This document shows, one piece after another, positions 47,125-57,100 of a stretch of DNA of 64,000 nucleotides. The position numbers and the translations under genes were made by a program. The notes beneath the pieces are model-generated. The model searched no databases, was not told where the DNA came from, and saw only the letters and a program-made list of their open reading frames with translations. The stretch is from Corynebacterium simulans (lineage in GTDB: Bacteria; Actinomycetota; Actinomycetes; Mycobacteriales; Mycobacteriaceae): positions 620,001-684,000 of the forward strand of contig NZ_CP014634.1 in assembly GCF_001586215.1 (NCBI RefSeq), written 5' to 3'. Within the stretch, counting starts at the first letter, position 1, and every line of letters starts with the position of its first letter.

Positions 47125-48559
47125 GAGGGTGTCAAGTTGTTTGTGTGTGGGGCTAGGTTTATAGGTATTTGTCGAAGCGGTCGGGGTAGGCAACGGCCAT
47201 TTGGTTGATGGCTTGTTTCCAGCCGGAAACTCGGGCTCCTTCCATGAGTCTGCCGGCTGTCGCTGAGACTCGTTTGCCTTGCTTTGCCCTCTTTGCGGCT
47301 CGTTTGTCTTCGATGTTGCAGGTCATCAACCACAGCGTCTTTATCGCTGATTCATCGTTGGTGAACTGCACCCTGTTGCGGGTAGCTTTACGCAGTTCAT
47401 TGTTAAACGACTCAATGGAGTTCGTCGTATAGATTACCTTTCTGGCTGCTGGTGGGAACTGGAGAAACGGTACGAAACGCGCCCACGCATCACGCCAGAC
47501 CTTGACTGAGCGGGGATATTTCTCACCCAGCTCGGAGGCTTCAAATTCGTCTAAAGCAACCTGTGCTGTGGGCTCGTCCGTGGCAGTGTAAATCTTTTTC
47601 AACGCGGCTGATACGCCCCGGCGATCCCCGTAGGCTACCCACCGGTTAGCGGCGCGAATCAGGTGCACGATACAGGTTTGCACCATAGAGTTCGGCCAGG
47701 TTGCCTCAACTGCCTCTGGCAGGCCTTTCAGCCCGTCACAGCAGACGATAAAGACGTCCTTGACCCCACGGTTAGAAAGGTTGGCGCATACCTGCGCCCA
47801 GAATGAAGCGCCTTCTTCCTTGGCAATCCACAATCCTAAAATGTGCTTAATACCGTTGAGATCCACGCCGATTGCCATGTACGCAGATTTGTTGACTACT
47901 CGGCCGTCGTCGCGGACTTTAATGCGCAACGCGTCCAGGAAAACCACGGGGTAGAACTCGTCTAGCTGGCGGTTTTGCCAGACCATGACCTCATCGAGCA
48001 CGGCGTCAGTAACCGCAGAAATCGTCTCATGGGAAATATCGACACGCATCGACGTTGCCATATGGTGCTGGATGTCCCTAATTGTCATCCCACCGGCGTA
48101 CAAGCTGACGATCATGTCATCGACATCAGTCAAGCGCCTAGAACCTTTAGGGACCATAGTCGGCAAGAATGTTCCAGCCCGATCCCGAGGGACATCAACG
48201 GTGACTGGCCCGTAGTTAGAATCCACGGTCTTTGGATACGACCCGTTGCGGTAATTGTCTGTTCTAGCTGCAGCTTTAGCGCTCCTGTCGCCAGACTCGT
48301 AGCCCAGGTGGGCATCCATTTCAGCGTTGAGTCCCCTGGTAATCGAGGCTTGTAACATGCCGCGAACTAGGTCGTTGGCATCCGTTGTGGACGTGCCTAG
48401 GTCATCAATCAGTTTCGCGATGTCAGGGTTAGCAAGCAGCTTCTTTTCAATCGCATCAATCTTGGCCTTATTAGCCGGATCTCGTCTCGCCACAGTAGTC
48501 ATTCTGGTCCATCTCCTTATGCGGGTTAGGTACCCACACACAAACCATCAGACACTCTC
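47125..48559 (-). mobile_element. IS256-family element (about 1435 bp)
   Basis: Terminal repeats GAGGGTGTC-N5-GTTTGTGTGTGGG (left) and inverted GAGAGTGTC-N5-GTTTGTGTGTGGG (right). Flanking 8-mers (CTTGTTCG, TGGTGTGC) do not match, and the right flank is the truncated IS1249-like copy B, so a deletion occurred beside it. Confidence 0.85.
47159..48502 (-). CDS. IS256-family transposase
   Basis: About 447 residues from ATG 48502 (MTTVARRDPANKAKID), preceded by AAGGAGATGG. The Mutator-type DDE core is complete: FYPVVFLDALRIKVRDDGRVVNKSAYMAIGVDLNGIKHILGLWI (first Asp), FIVCCDGLKGLPEAVEATWPNSMVQTCIVHLIR (second Asp) and TTNSIESFNNELRKATRNR (Glu). Uninterrupted, so probably the one functional transposase of its family in the window. 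Confidence 0.93.
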   Translation of the reverse strand: MTTVARRDPANKAKIDAIEKKLLANPDIAKLIDDLGTSTTDANDLVRGMLQASITRGLNAEMDAHLGYESGDRSAKAAARTDNYRNGSYPKTVDSNYGPVTVDVPRDRAGTFLPTMVPKGSRRLTDVDDMIVSLYAGGMTIRDIQHHMATSMRVDISHETISAVTDAVLDEVMVWQNRQLDEFYPVVFLDALRIKVRDDGRVVNKSAYMAIGVDLNGIKHILGLWIAKEEGASFWAQVCANLSNRGVKDVFIVCCDGLKGLPEAVEATWPNSMVQTCIVHLIRAANRWVAYGDRRGVSAALKKIYTATDEPTAQVALDEFEASELGEKYPRSVKVWRDAWARFVPFLQFPPAARKVIYTTNSIESFNNELRKATRNRVQFTNDESAIKTLWLMTCNIEDKRAAKRAKQGKRVSATAGRLMEGARVSGWKQAINQMAVAYPDRFDKYL

Positions 48560-48815
48560 TGGTGTGCTTTCCGGGTGAGTAAAAACAGGCCACGATGCCC
48601 GGTATGTGCTGGGCAAATGAAGAAAAACGGAACCACATCCAAAGGCACAACCAGGTGGCGGTGCAAAGACCCGAACTGCGGCAGCTCCACGACACGAACT
48701 CGCACCGATCTCACGCAGGCCTGCGACTTCAAAGCCTTCATCTGGACCTGACCCCTGTTTGGTAGACACCTGATATCCAGCCCGGTTGGGTTGGGAAGAA
48801 AGGTAATCTACCACC

Positions 48816-49115
48816 ATGCCTAGGTATTCCGAACAGTTCAAACGTGATGCTGTGGCCCTCTATGAAAACAATGAGGACCTTTCACTTCACGCGGCTTCAG
48901 CAGAGCTTGGAGTCAATCGTTCCTCGCTTTTCTCCTGGCTTCAGCAATACGGCACCGGCAAACGTGCCCGCACGAAGGCCATGCGCGACAACGCCAAGGA
49001 GACGACTGATTCCGAGCGAATCCGCCAGCTAGAAAAAGAGAACGCGAAGCTGCGCGAAGAACGCGATATTCTGCGCAAGGCCGCGAAGTATTTTGCCGAA
49101 GAGACTCACTGGTGA
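48816..49115 (+). CDS. IS3-family transposase OrfA (copy 3)
   Basis: 99-residue HTH/leucine-zipper subunit like copy 1, but ending EETHW instead of EETRW. Overlaps orfB by four bases. Confidence 0.9.
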   Translation: MPRYSEQFKRDAVALYENNEDLSLHAASAELGVNRSSLFSWLQQYGTGKRARTKAMRDNAKETTDSERIRQLEKENAKLREERDILRKAAKYFAEETHW

Positions 49116-50008
49116 TCCGCTTCCAGTTTGTCTATGACTACCGAACCGAGTACTCGGTCAAGCGGATGTGCCATGTGTTAAAGCTCAATCGCTCCTCGTT
49201 TTATAAATGGGTCAACACCCACGAAAATCGCAGGTTAAAGATATGTTCCGATGCCCTTATTGGTGCAAGAATCAAGGCCATCTTTGATGATGAGAACGGG
49301 CTTTATGGTGCTAAACGCATCGCTGCAAGCCTCAACGACGATACGGACTTCGGCCCGATCAACCATAAGAAGGTTGCGCGCATCATGAAATCCATGGGGC
49401 TAAAAGGCTTTAGCAAACGGCGTCGATGCATCACCACCCGGCGCAAGCCTGGTCACCGTGTCATGCCAGATTTAGTAGGCCGTACATTCACCGCTGACGA
49501 GCCGAACCGTGTTTATGTAGGCGACATCACCTACCTGCCGTGTAAGGGCGGTAAGAACATGTACCTGGCCACGGTCATTGACACCTATTCACGAAAACTT
49601 GCAGGTTATGCACTCGCAGACCACATGCGTGTCTCACTGGTCATCGAGGCTTTGTCCCATGCCAGCACAGTCCGCGGAAGCCTTGACGGGGCTATTTTCC
49701 ATTCTGATCATGGAAGTGTGTACACCTCACAGGCGTTTAGGGACCACTGCGCCCAACTTGGTGTACGCCAATCCATGGGCGCGGTGGGAACTAGTGCCGA
49801 TAATGCCCTGGCAGAATCATTTAACGCCACCTTAAAACGTGAAGTGCTACGTGATCGGAAAGTCTTTGATAATCCCATTATCTGCCGGCAGGAAGTCTTT
49901 CGATGGTGCATGCGCTACAACACCCGCAGACGGCACTCCTGGTGCAACCTTCTAGCCCCCAATGACTTCGAAGCACTCACATCAGCTACACTGACCCAAG
50001 CAGCATAG
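49112..50008 (+). CDS. IS3-family transposase OrfB (copy 3)
   Basis: 298 residues with intact DDE motifs (VGDITYLP, HSDHGSVYTS, NALAESFNATLK). Same sequence as copy 2. GTG start. Confidence 0.92.
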   Translation: MIRFQFVYDYRTEYSVKRMCHVLKLNRSSFYKWVNTHENRRLKICSDALIGARIKAIFDDENGLYGAKRIAASLNDDTDFGPINHKKVARIMKSMGLKGFSKRRRCITTRRKPGHRVMPDLVGRTFTADEPNRVYVGDITYLPCKGGKNMYLATVIDTYSRKLAGYALADHMRVSLVIEALSHASTVRGSLDGAIFHSDHGSVYTSQAFRDHCAQLGVRQSMGAVGTSADNALAESFNATLKREVLRDRKVFDNPIICRQEVFRWCMRYNTRRRHSWCNLLAPNDFEALTSATLTQAA

Positions 50009-50612
50009 CTAACCCCCGACGTGTCTACTTTCCGGGGGTCAGGCCCTCTCCTATGTCACCTCCACAGCGACGTTGTCTGAACTCGCCGGGCAACAAAGGG
50101 TGAGTCGTTGGACACTTGATCGCCGATTCGAACCGTTTTGGCTCATCGACGTCCCCAACGACGGTGCCCCGCAGCGCGTCTACGATCAGATCTTCATCGA
50201 CGGCACCTACACCGCGGCTGGCTGCCTACTTGTGGCAGCCAGCCGCGACCACGTCATTGCATGGCACTGGACCAAACACGAAACAGCCCACGCATACACG
50301 CAGCTACTTCGCAAAATCGCCGAACCACTCTGCGTCGTCCTCGACGGCGGACAAGGCGCACTCACCGCGATTAAAGCCTGCTGGCCAAACGCGATGATTC
50401 AGCGTTGTCTCGTCCATGCACAACGCGTCATCCGCCGCTACACCACTCACGGCCGCGCACCGACGCCGGCAAAACCATCTACGCACTGGCGCTGAAACTA
50501 ACCCGTGTCACCACACTCGAACAGGCACGGGAGTGGACGCTACGTCTGCACGTGAGGTTACCCTCGTTTAGTGGACACCCTATTTGTACGGATCTTGTGT
50601 CCGTAAGAGAGG

Positions 50613-50930
50613 ATGTTCATTGTGAGTCAACAGCGCAAGAAGTACACGCCGGAGTACCGGCGTGAAGCCGCGAACCTGGTAATCGAGTCAGAGCGACCGA
50701 TCGCTCATGTGGCTAAGGAAATCGGTGTTTCCGCCGGGCTTTTGGGCCGGTGGGTCAAACTCGAACGTGAACGCCGAGGATCCTCCGATGGGATGAGCGA
50801 GGCTGACCTCCGAGCTGAGAATGCTCGTCTGCGCCGGGAGCTGGCAGAAGCCAAGATGGATAACGAGTTTTTGTCAAAAGCGACAGCCTTCTTCGCCGCG
50901 AAGCAACGCGAGCAGAAAAGTTCGAACTAA
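50613..50930 (+). CDS. IS3-family transposase OrfA (third type)
   Basis: 105 residues: HTH region RKKYTPEYRREAANLVIESERPIAHVAKEIGVSAGLLGRWV followed by a coiled segment (ADLRAENARLRRELAEAKMDNEFLSKATAFFAAK). The stop overlaps the orfB start by one base (TAATG). ATG preceded by AGAGAGG. Confidence 0.9.
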   Translation: MFIVSQQRKKYTPEYRREAANLVIESERPIAHVAKEIGVSAGLLGRWVKLERERRGSSDGMSEADLRAENARLRRELAEAKMDNEFLSKATAFFAAKQREQKSSN

Positions 50931-51829
50931 TGCAGCAGGAGAAGGCGAACTACAGCATCAAGCGCATGGCACGACTATTAAAAGTATCTCGGTCTGGATA
51001 CTACAAATGGGCCCATGCGCAGCAGAAACGACTATCCGGCGAAGATGATCGGGCAGCATTTTACGATGATGTTGACCGAAAGATTCATCAGATTTGGAAA
51101 GACTCCGATGAGGTTTATGGTGCTCCGCGGATCACCGCAGAGCTTGCCGAGCGCTACCAGATCACCTTGAATCGCAAGACTGTGGCTAAACGGATGCGCA
51201 TGATGGGCATTGAAGGGATTTCACCGCGTGCCTTTGTCCCGGTGACAACGATTCAAGCCAAGCGTAAGTCAACTCTTCCTGACCTGGTCAAGCGCATGTT
51301 TGATACTGGTCAGCTCAACCGAGTGTGGATGTCAGATATTACCTACCTGCGCACCGGTGAGGGCTGGTTGTACTTGTGCGCGGTCCGCGATGGTCATTCC
51401 CGCAGGGTACTGGGCTGGGCTATGGATAGCGTTCAAGACACACACCTGGTTGAACGGGCCCTGCGGATGGCGCATACGCTACGCGGTGATGTTCCTGATG
51501 GGCTGGTGTTTCACGCTGACCGCGGAACGCAATTTACCAGTGAGAAGCTCTGGGAGGTCTGCCGCAACCTGGGCATTGCCCAGTCTGTGGGGCGTACTGG
51601 TGTGTGCTTCGATAACGCGATGGCTGAGTCGTTCTGGTCGACGCTAAAGACTGAATTCTATGACCGGCAGCGCTGGGCGACCCGTGATGCTGCACGCAAG
51701 GCCGTTGCCTACTGGATTGAAGTCGTCTACAACCGCCGACGCCGGCACTCTGCACTCGGGATGGTCAGCCCCGTCGACTTCGAAAACCACATTGGTCTAA
51801 CCACCAGTAGAAAAGAAATAGCTGCCTAA
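50930..51829 (+). CDS. IS3-family transposase OrfB (third type)
   Basis: 299 residues. HTH_21-like N-terminal region (YSIKRMARLLKVSRSGYYKW ... DEVYGAPRITAEL), then the DDE core: WMSDITYLRTGEGWLYLCAV, FHADRGTQFTS and NAMAESFWSTLKTEFYDR. Complete and probably functional. Different subgroup from the 1303-bp element. Confidence 0.92.
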   Translation: MQQEKANYSIKRMARLLKVSRSGYYKWAHAQQKRLSGEDDRAAFYDDVDRKIHQIWKDSDEVYGAPRITAELAERYQITLNRKTVAKRMRMMGIEGISPRAFVPVTTIQAKRKSTLPDLVKRMFDTGQLNRVWMSDITYLRTGEGWLYLCAVRDGHSRRVLGWAMDSVQDTHLVERALRMAHTLRGDVPDGLVFHADRGTQFTSEKLWEVCRNLGIAQSVGRTGVCFDNAMAESFWSTLKTEFYDRQRWATRDAARKAVAYWIEVVYNRRRRHSALGMVSPVDFENHIGLTTSRKEIAA

Positions 51830-52282
51830 CCACTAGGTAGCTCCACTACGTGTCCACGATTTGCGGGCAACCCCACACGACTTCGGTCAGGTATTCAAAA
51901 CATTCCTCAACGAGAAAACACCCGTGCCAAAAGAACGCCGAACACTCAATAACCAGTGGGAATGGACTCATCTGCGAATACGCAAAGCCTACAACTCACT
52001 GCTGCACCTATCGCGCAACAATTGGTTGTTTACTTACCTTAAGCCACCACCGAATGCGCTTGATCCTAAACGCTGGGCTTCAACGACAAACAGTCTTGAA
52101 GGCGGCATAAACGCCCAGCTCAAACGCATCGCCGATGCGCACCGAGGCAGGTCAGGGGAACGCCAACGAAAAATGCTCGAGTGGTACCTCCACACCAAAA
52201 AGCAACTGCCGGACCTGACCCCCATGTGGTGGACACCTGATATCCAGCCCAGTCGAGCTGGGAAGAAAGGTAATCTACCACC

Positions 52283-52582
52283 ATGTCCAGGTACTCCGAA
52301 CAGTTCAAACGCGATGCCGTAGCCCTCTATGAGAACAACGAGGATCTCTCGCTGAACTCAGCATCAGCTGAGCTCGGTATCAACCGTGCCTCGCTACATT
52401 CTTGGGTCAAAAAGTACGGCACTGGCAAACGTGCCCGCACGAAGGCCGTGCACGATCAAGCCCAAGCGGCGAATGATTCTGCGCGAATCCGTCAGCTGGA
52501 AAAAGAAGTCTCTAAGCTGCGCGAAGAACGCGACATCCTGCGTAAGGCCGCGAAATATTTTGCCGAAGAGACTCACTGGTGA
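52283..52582 (+). CDS. IS3-family transposase OrfA (copy 4)
   Basis: 99 residues, related to the OrfA of copies 1-3 but with many substitutions (LNSASAELGINRASLHSWVKKYG; AVHDQAQAANDSARIRQLEKEVSKL). HTH plus zipper as before. Confidence 0.9.
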   Translation: MSRYSEQFKRDAVALYENNEDLSLNSASAELGINRASLHSWVKKYGTGKRARTKAVHDQAQAANDSARIRQLEKEVSKLREERDILRKAAKYFAEETHW

Positions 52583-53475
52583 TCCGCTTCCAGTTTGTCG
52601 ATGACCACCGAACCGAGTACTCGGTTAAGCGGATGTGCGATGTGTTAAAGCTGAATCGTTCCTCGTTTTACAAGTGGGTGAGCACCCGTAAAAAACGCAG
52701 GTTAAAGATGTATTCTGATGCCGTTATTGGTGCAAGAATCAAGACCATCTTCGATGATGAGCACGGGCTTTATGGTGCTAAACGCATCGCCGCAAGCCTC
52801 AAGGAGGACACGACGTATACCCCGATCAATCACAAGAAAGTTGCACGCATCATGAAATCCATGGGGTTAAAAGGCTTTAGCAAACGGCGTCGATGCATTA
52901 CTACCAGGCGTAAGCCTGGTCACCGTGTCATGCCAGATCTAGTAGGCCGCAAGTTCACAGCTGGCGAGCCAAATCGTGTGTATGTCGGTGACATTACTTA
53001 CCTGCCGTGTAGGGGAGGCAAAAACATGTACCTTGCCACAGTCATTGACACGTATTCACGTAAACTTGCAGGTTATGCACTCGCAGACCACATGCGGGTC
53101 TCACTAGTTATCGATGCTCTAGCCCACGCACACGGCGTGCGCGGCAGTCTTGATGGGACTATTTTCCATTCCGATCACGGCAGCGTGTACACCTCACAAG
53201 CCTTTAGGAACTACTGCTCGTCGTTAGGTGTGCGCCAGTCCATGGGCGCGGTTGGAACGAGTGCCGATAATGCCCTGGCAGAATCCTTTAACGCCACCTT
53301 AAAGCGGGAAGTACTGCGTGATCGGAAAGTCTTTAACAACCCAATTAGCTGTCGTCAAGAGGTCTTCCGGTGGTGCATGCGCTACAACACGCGCCGGCGG
53401 CACTCCTGGTGCAATCTCGTAGCTCCTGATGTCTTTGAAGCCGAGACTTCGGCTATACTGACCACAGCAGCATAG
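52579..53475 (+). CDS. IS3-family transposase OrfB (copy 4)
   Basis: 298 residues with DDE motifs VGDITYLPCRGG, HSDHGSVYTSQAF and NALAESFNATLK. Differs throughout from copies 1-3 (e.g. VSTRKKRRLKMYSDAVIGA). Its C-terminus (LVAPDVFEAETSA) is closest to the decayed fragment at 34084-34289. Confidence 0.92.
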   Translation: MIRFQFVDDHRTEYSVKRMCDVLKLNRSSFYKWVSTRKKRRLKMYSDAVIGARIKTIFDDEHGLYGAKRIAASLKEDTTYTPINHKKVARIMKSMGLKGFSKRRRCITTRRKPGHRVMPDLVGRKFTAGEPNRVYVGDITYLPCRGGKNMYLATVIDTYSRKLAGYALADHMRVSLVIDALAHAHGVRGSLDGTIFHSDHGSVYTSQAFRNYCSSLGVRQSMGAVGTSADNALAESFNATLKREVLRDRKVFNNPISCRQEVFRWCMRYNTRRRHSWCNLVAPDVFEAETSAILTTAA

Positions 53476-53824
53476 CCAGCCCCCGATGTGTCCACTTTCC
53501 GGGGGTCGGGCCCGCCTGACGATCCGCTAAATATCGCCAGGCAGTGCAATTATGGCCAAGATCAACTCGCCAAAGTCAACTATCTTGCCGAAGAAGACCA
53601 CAACAAAGCCGACCAAGAAACAGGCCGACCAGCCTTCTACGACAACGCTATCCCAACCGAGTACGAACACTCGATAGGAATCAGAAAAGACCCCATGAAG
53701 TAACTAACCGTGTACCCGCCCCGCAACACGCCGAACGGACACACATTCTGCTACTTAACCCACAAAAAGCCATCGCTAAAGTCCCGATTTGAGTCCCAGG
53801 ACGTGCGCCTTAAGAGAAATAACT

Positions 53825-53859
53825 AAAGCCCCTACCAGTGTTTCTCCTGGTAGGGGCTT
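53825..53859 (-). terminator. Terminator after the initiator tRNA
   Basis: AAGCCCCTACCAG pairs with CTGGTAGGGGCTT; on the minus strand it is followed by TAGTTATTTCTC. It lies 7 bases past the tRNA 3' end. Confidence 0.7.
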
Positions 53860-53865
53860 GGAAGT

Positions 53866-53942
53866 TGGTAGCGGGGGCAGGATTCGAACCTACGACCTCT
53901 GGGTTATGAGCCCAGCGAGCTACCGAGCTGCTCCACCCCGCG
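53866..53942 (-). tRNA. Initiator tRNA-fMet (CAT)
   Basis: 77 nt including an encoded CCA. The minus strand starts CGCGGGGTGGAGCAG. The anticodon arm CTGGGCTCATAACCCAG has the three G-C pairs that mark an initiator tRNA, and GGTTCGAATCC is the T arm. Position 1 C faces T at position 72 (unpaired), another initiator feature. Supplies formyl-Met-tRNA for translation start. It directly follows the right flank of the composite element. Confidence 0.95.
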
Positions 53943-54102
53943 TCGAGATGTACTTCTAAACATCTACGCTTTAACGAGACTGATTATTTTTCATAACCGC
54001 TCTCGTCGGCGACCTCTGTAACTATACAGACAGATAGCCACCCACCCAAATCCCCTGGGCAGGTGGCCATTCGCGTTTATCTAGGCAGTATTTTCTACTT
54101 GC

Positions 54103-57100
54103 CTACTTCGACTCGACCTTCTTGTAGGCCTCAACAGCCTGGTCGAGCTCGTCGAGAGCCTTGCCGTATTCCTCGAAGGAACCGTTGCGGGCTTTCTCTA
54201 CGTTGTCGAGTGCTTTGTTGATGCCGTCAATGGCATCGGCCTCACTAGAGGCCGCCGGTGCCGAGGCAGGAGCCGAAGCCTTGCCCTCATCCTTGGACTT
54301 GGAGTCCTCACCGGAGTCCTTCTTCGCGTCAGCTGCACTGCCGTCGCCGTCGATCTCAGTGATGTCCTGCGCGGACTTAGGATCGATGCCCACCTGGTCG
54401 AGGGCCTCACCGATAGTCGGGGCATAACCCACGCGACCCTTGTAGGAAACGAGAACGCGTAGCAGCTTCGGGAACGCGGATTCCTGGTCCTTACGCTGCG
54501 AGTAAATAGGCTCCATGTAAAGAATCTCGCCGCCGCCTACCGGCAGTGCCAACAGGTTGCCGTAGTTCAGGTCATTCGAGCCTTCCCACAGCGTGCGGTC
54601 ACGAGCGACCTGGTCGGAAGACATCATGGCGTCCTGCGCCTGCTTCGGGCCCTGGGTCTGAGTATTCGTCGGCAGCACGCGAACGGTGATCTGACCGTAG
54701 TTCTCTGGGTCCGAGGACACCGCCATATGCGCGGAGAGGAACTGACGATTCAAACCGCGATAAGAAGTAATCAGCTGGAAGCTTGGCTTCCCGGACTTCG
54801 GATCCGCCGCCATGACGTAGTAAGGAGGTTGGTTCAAACCACGTGCCTCGCCGGCGGTTGGGTCTTCTGGCACAGACCAGAAGGCATCGTTATTAAAGAA
54901 CACGCCTGGGTCGGAAACGTGGTACTTCGCCAACAGATCGCGCTGCACCTTGAACATGTCTTCCGGGTAACGGAAGTGGCCGCGCAGCTCGTCAGAGATT
55001 TCCGCTTTCGGCTTGACGACGCCCGGGAATACGCCCTCCCAGGCCTTCAGAACTGGGTCCTGGTCATCAAACTCAAAGAGATCCACGGAGCCGTCATAAG
55101 CGTCGACAGTAGCCTTCACAGAGTTGCGGATATAACCCACCTGCTCGTTGATAAGCCGCTGGCTGGTGCCGTTCGGGTTCTGCGTATCCTGCGTGGAATC
55201 TGTCAGCGAGGTGCGCTGTGAATAAGGCAGAGACTCAAGCGTTGTATAACCATCCACAATCCACTTGATGCGGCCGTCAATGACGGCTGGGTAGGTGGCA
55301 GAATCGGTGGTCAGCCACGGCGCTACCTTTTCCACGCGCTTGCGCGGGTCGCGGTCGTAGAGAATCTTAGATTCGGAGCCCACGCGGTCAGACAGCAGCA
55401 GGTTCATCTCCTGGTACTTCAGCGCATACGCGGTGCGGTCCACAATATTGCCGATCTCAACGCCGCCCTTACCGTCATAGGTGTAAGTGGTGGAATCGGT
55501 ATCGTACTCAACTGGCTTATCACCGGTCTCACCCACTACGGCGTAGTCACGCCCATCGCGTGCGCCGGCAATGACCGGACCATAGTAGGTGCGCGGCTGG
55601 TCCACCTTGATTCCCAGGGACTTCTCGGCGTCCTTGGTCTCGCCTTCACCCTCGTGCTGCTTGCCCTGCTGGGTTTGCAGATCGGAGACGGTAAAGATTG
55701 GGAATCCGCCGCGGGCAGAGCCGGCGTCGCGCGCAACCTCGTCGACGGTGTTTGCCTGGGCCGCAACAAAGCCGTTTCCGTGGGTATAAACCGTGTGGCG
55801 GTTGATCCAGTTCTGCTGGTTTTCCTGCAGCTCATTCGGATCCAGCTCACGTGCGGCAACCACGAAGTCGCGCAGTTCACCGTCCACGGTGTAACGGTCC
55901 ATCGCCAAGGTCTCTGGGAAACCGTAGAAGTTCTTCAGCTGCTGCATCTGGGTAAAGGTTGGCGCCAAGATATCCGGATCCAACAAGCGCAGGTTCGAAA
56001 TCGTGGAGGAATCCGAAGCCACCTTAGAATCGGCTACTTCCTCTGCTCCCCAGTTCTCCTCATAGGTAACCTGCTCATCCGTGAGCCCGTAGGAATAGCG
56101 GGTGGATTCAATATTGCGAGCGATGTATTCCGCTTCCTTTGCTTGGCGGTTCGGGTTGACGGAAAAGCGCTCCATCAAAAGCGGCCAAGCCTGACCGATG
56201 ATGACGGAGGAAAGCAGCATCAGCACCACTGCCAGTGCAGGGATGCGCAGATCCTTGATTACCACCGCAGCGAAAATCGCCACTGCTACGACGACGCCGA
56301 CGACCATCAGAATGATCTTGGCCGGCAGGTAAGCATTGATGTCGGTGTAGGAGCCACCGGTAAACAGCGAGTGCTGGTTGTACAGAAGCTGATAACGATC
56401 CAACCAGTAGCCTGCTACCTGCAGCAGCATCCATAGGCCACCGGTTACCGCTAGCTGCACGCGAGCCGGGCGAGAAATGGAACCGCGCACACCGGAGGCA
56501 CGGTTGCCGATGCGAATGCCGCCCAAAATGTAATGGCTAAACAGCGCCAGCAAGAAACACACCAGAAGCAGCATCGAAAACGCCGAAACGATGATGTTCC
56601 ACACCGGCAGCTGGAAGGCATAGAATCCCAAGTCCTTGTGGAACTGCGGATCATCAACGCCGAAATCCTGGCCGTTTAAAAAGAGCATGAACTGGCGCCA
56701 CGAAGCCTGCCCCATCAGGCCTGCCACCACACCGACTAGCAGCGGGATAACCTTTAGGAACACGCCCATGGTCTTTTCGATGGAACGACGGTACTGGTAA
56801 ACCGGCGAATTCAGATCGTTAAAATCTAAGCTCTCGGGGCGGCCACGCCATGCAACGCGGCCCGCGGCATAAACCACGCCTGCCGATACCACTGCGAAGA
56901 TGACAAAAAGCACGATTCGCGCTACCAAGGTGGTGGTAAAGACACCACGGTATTCAATTGCGCCGAACCACTTCCAATCTGTATAAAAGCCCACTAACAA
57001 TGGGCCGATGAACAGTAAGGCGGCAATGATAGCGACCGTCCAGGACAAGCCCCTGGGAGGTCGCTTCATTGGGGCAGCGGGTCGGGAGATACCAGAGGCC

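Larger units (their letters stand above)
48744..50046 (+). mobile_element. IS3-family element, copy 3 (1303 bp)
   Basis: GGACCTGACCCC at the left end and inverted GGGCCTGACCCCC at the right. Target duplication TCT (48741-48743, 50047-50049). Orientation opposite to copies 1 and 2. Confidence 0.93.
50553..51875 (+). mobile_element. IS3-family element of a third type (1323 bp)
   Basis: Ends TGAGGTTACCC and inverted TGGGGTTGCCC, with GTGGACAC further in on both sides. Target duplication CACG (50549-50552, 51876-51879); copy A shows the uninterrupted CTGCACGACTTC. Contains orfA and orfB in overlapping frames. Confidence 0.92.
52211..53513 (+). mobile_element. IS3-family element, divergent copy 4 (1303 bp)
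   Basis: Ends GGACCTGACCCCC and inverted GGGCCCGACCCCC. Target duplication GCC (52208-52210, 53514-53516). Same length and gene plan as copies 1-3, but clearly diverged in DNA and protein, so a separate arrival. Confidence 0.92.
48575..53703 (+). pseudogene. IS1249-family transposase, copy B (in four pieces)
   Basis: GTG at 48575 begins the same protein as copy A; it is interrupted after DFKAFI (48743), resumes SYVTSTATLSELAGQQ at 50047, carries the same one-base frameshift near 50450, is interrupted after WTLRLH (50552), resumes at 51880, is interrupted after KKQLP (52210) and ends YEHSIGIRKDPMK-stop at 53703. The frameshift shared with copy A implies that one copy derives from the other. 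Confidence 0.82.
42605..53761. mobile_element. Composite transposon-like structure flanked by IS1249-like copies
   Basis: The outer ends are GGGTTAAGTAGCAAAAAGTGTG (left, from 42605) and the inverse of GGGTTAAGTAGCAGAATG (right, to 53761). Outside them lie ACAAAAAA (42597-42604) and ACAAAAAG (53762-53769), a 7/8 match to the 8-bp duplication IS256-type elements make. Inside: IS1249-like copy A, a cation-efflux gene, an IS1634-type remnant, an IS256-family element and IS1249-like copy B, with four IS3-family insertions. Confidence 0.6.
48560..53761 (+). mobile_element. IS1249-like element, copy B, truncated and hit by three insertions
   Basis: Segments 48560-48743, 50047-50552, 51876-52210 and 53514-53761 join in order to the same sequence as copy A, apart from the missing left end, which was cut by the IS256 element. 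The interruptions are two relatives of the 1303-bp IS3-family element and a 1323-bp one. Only the right terminal repeat remains. Confidence 0.85.
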
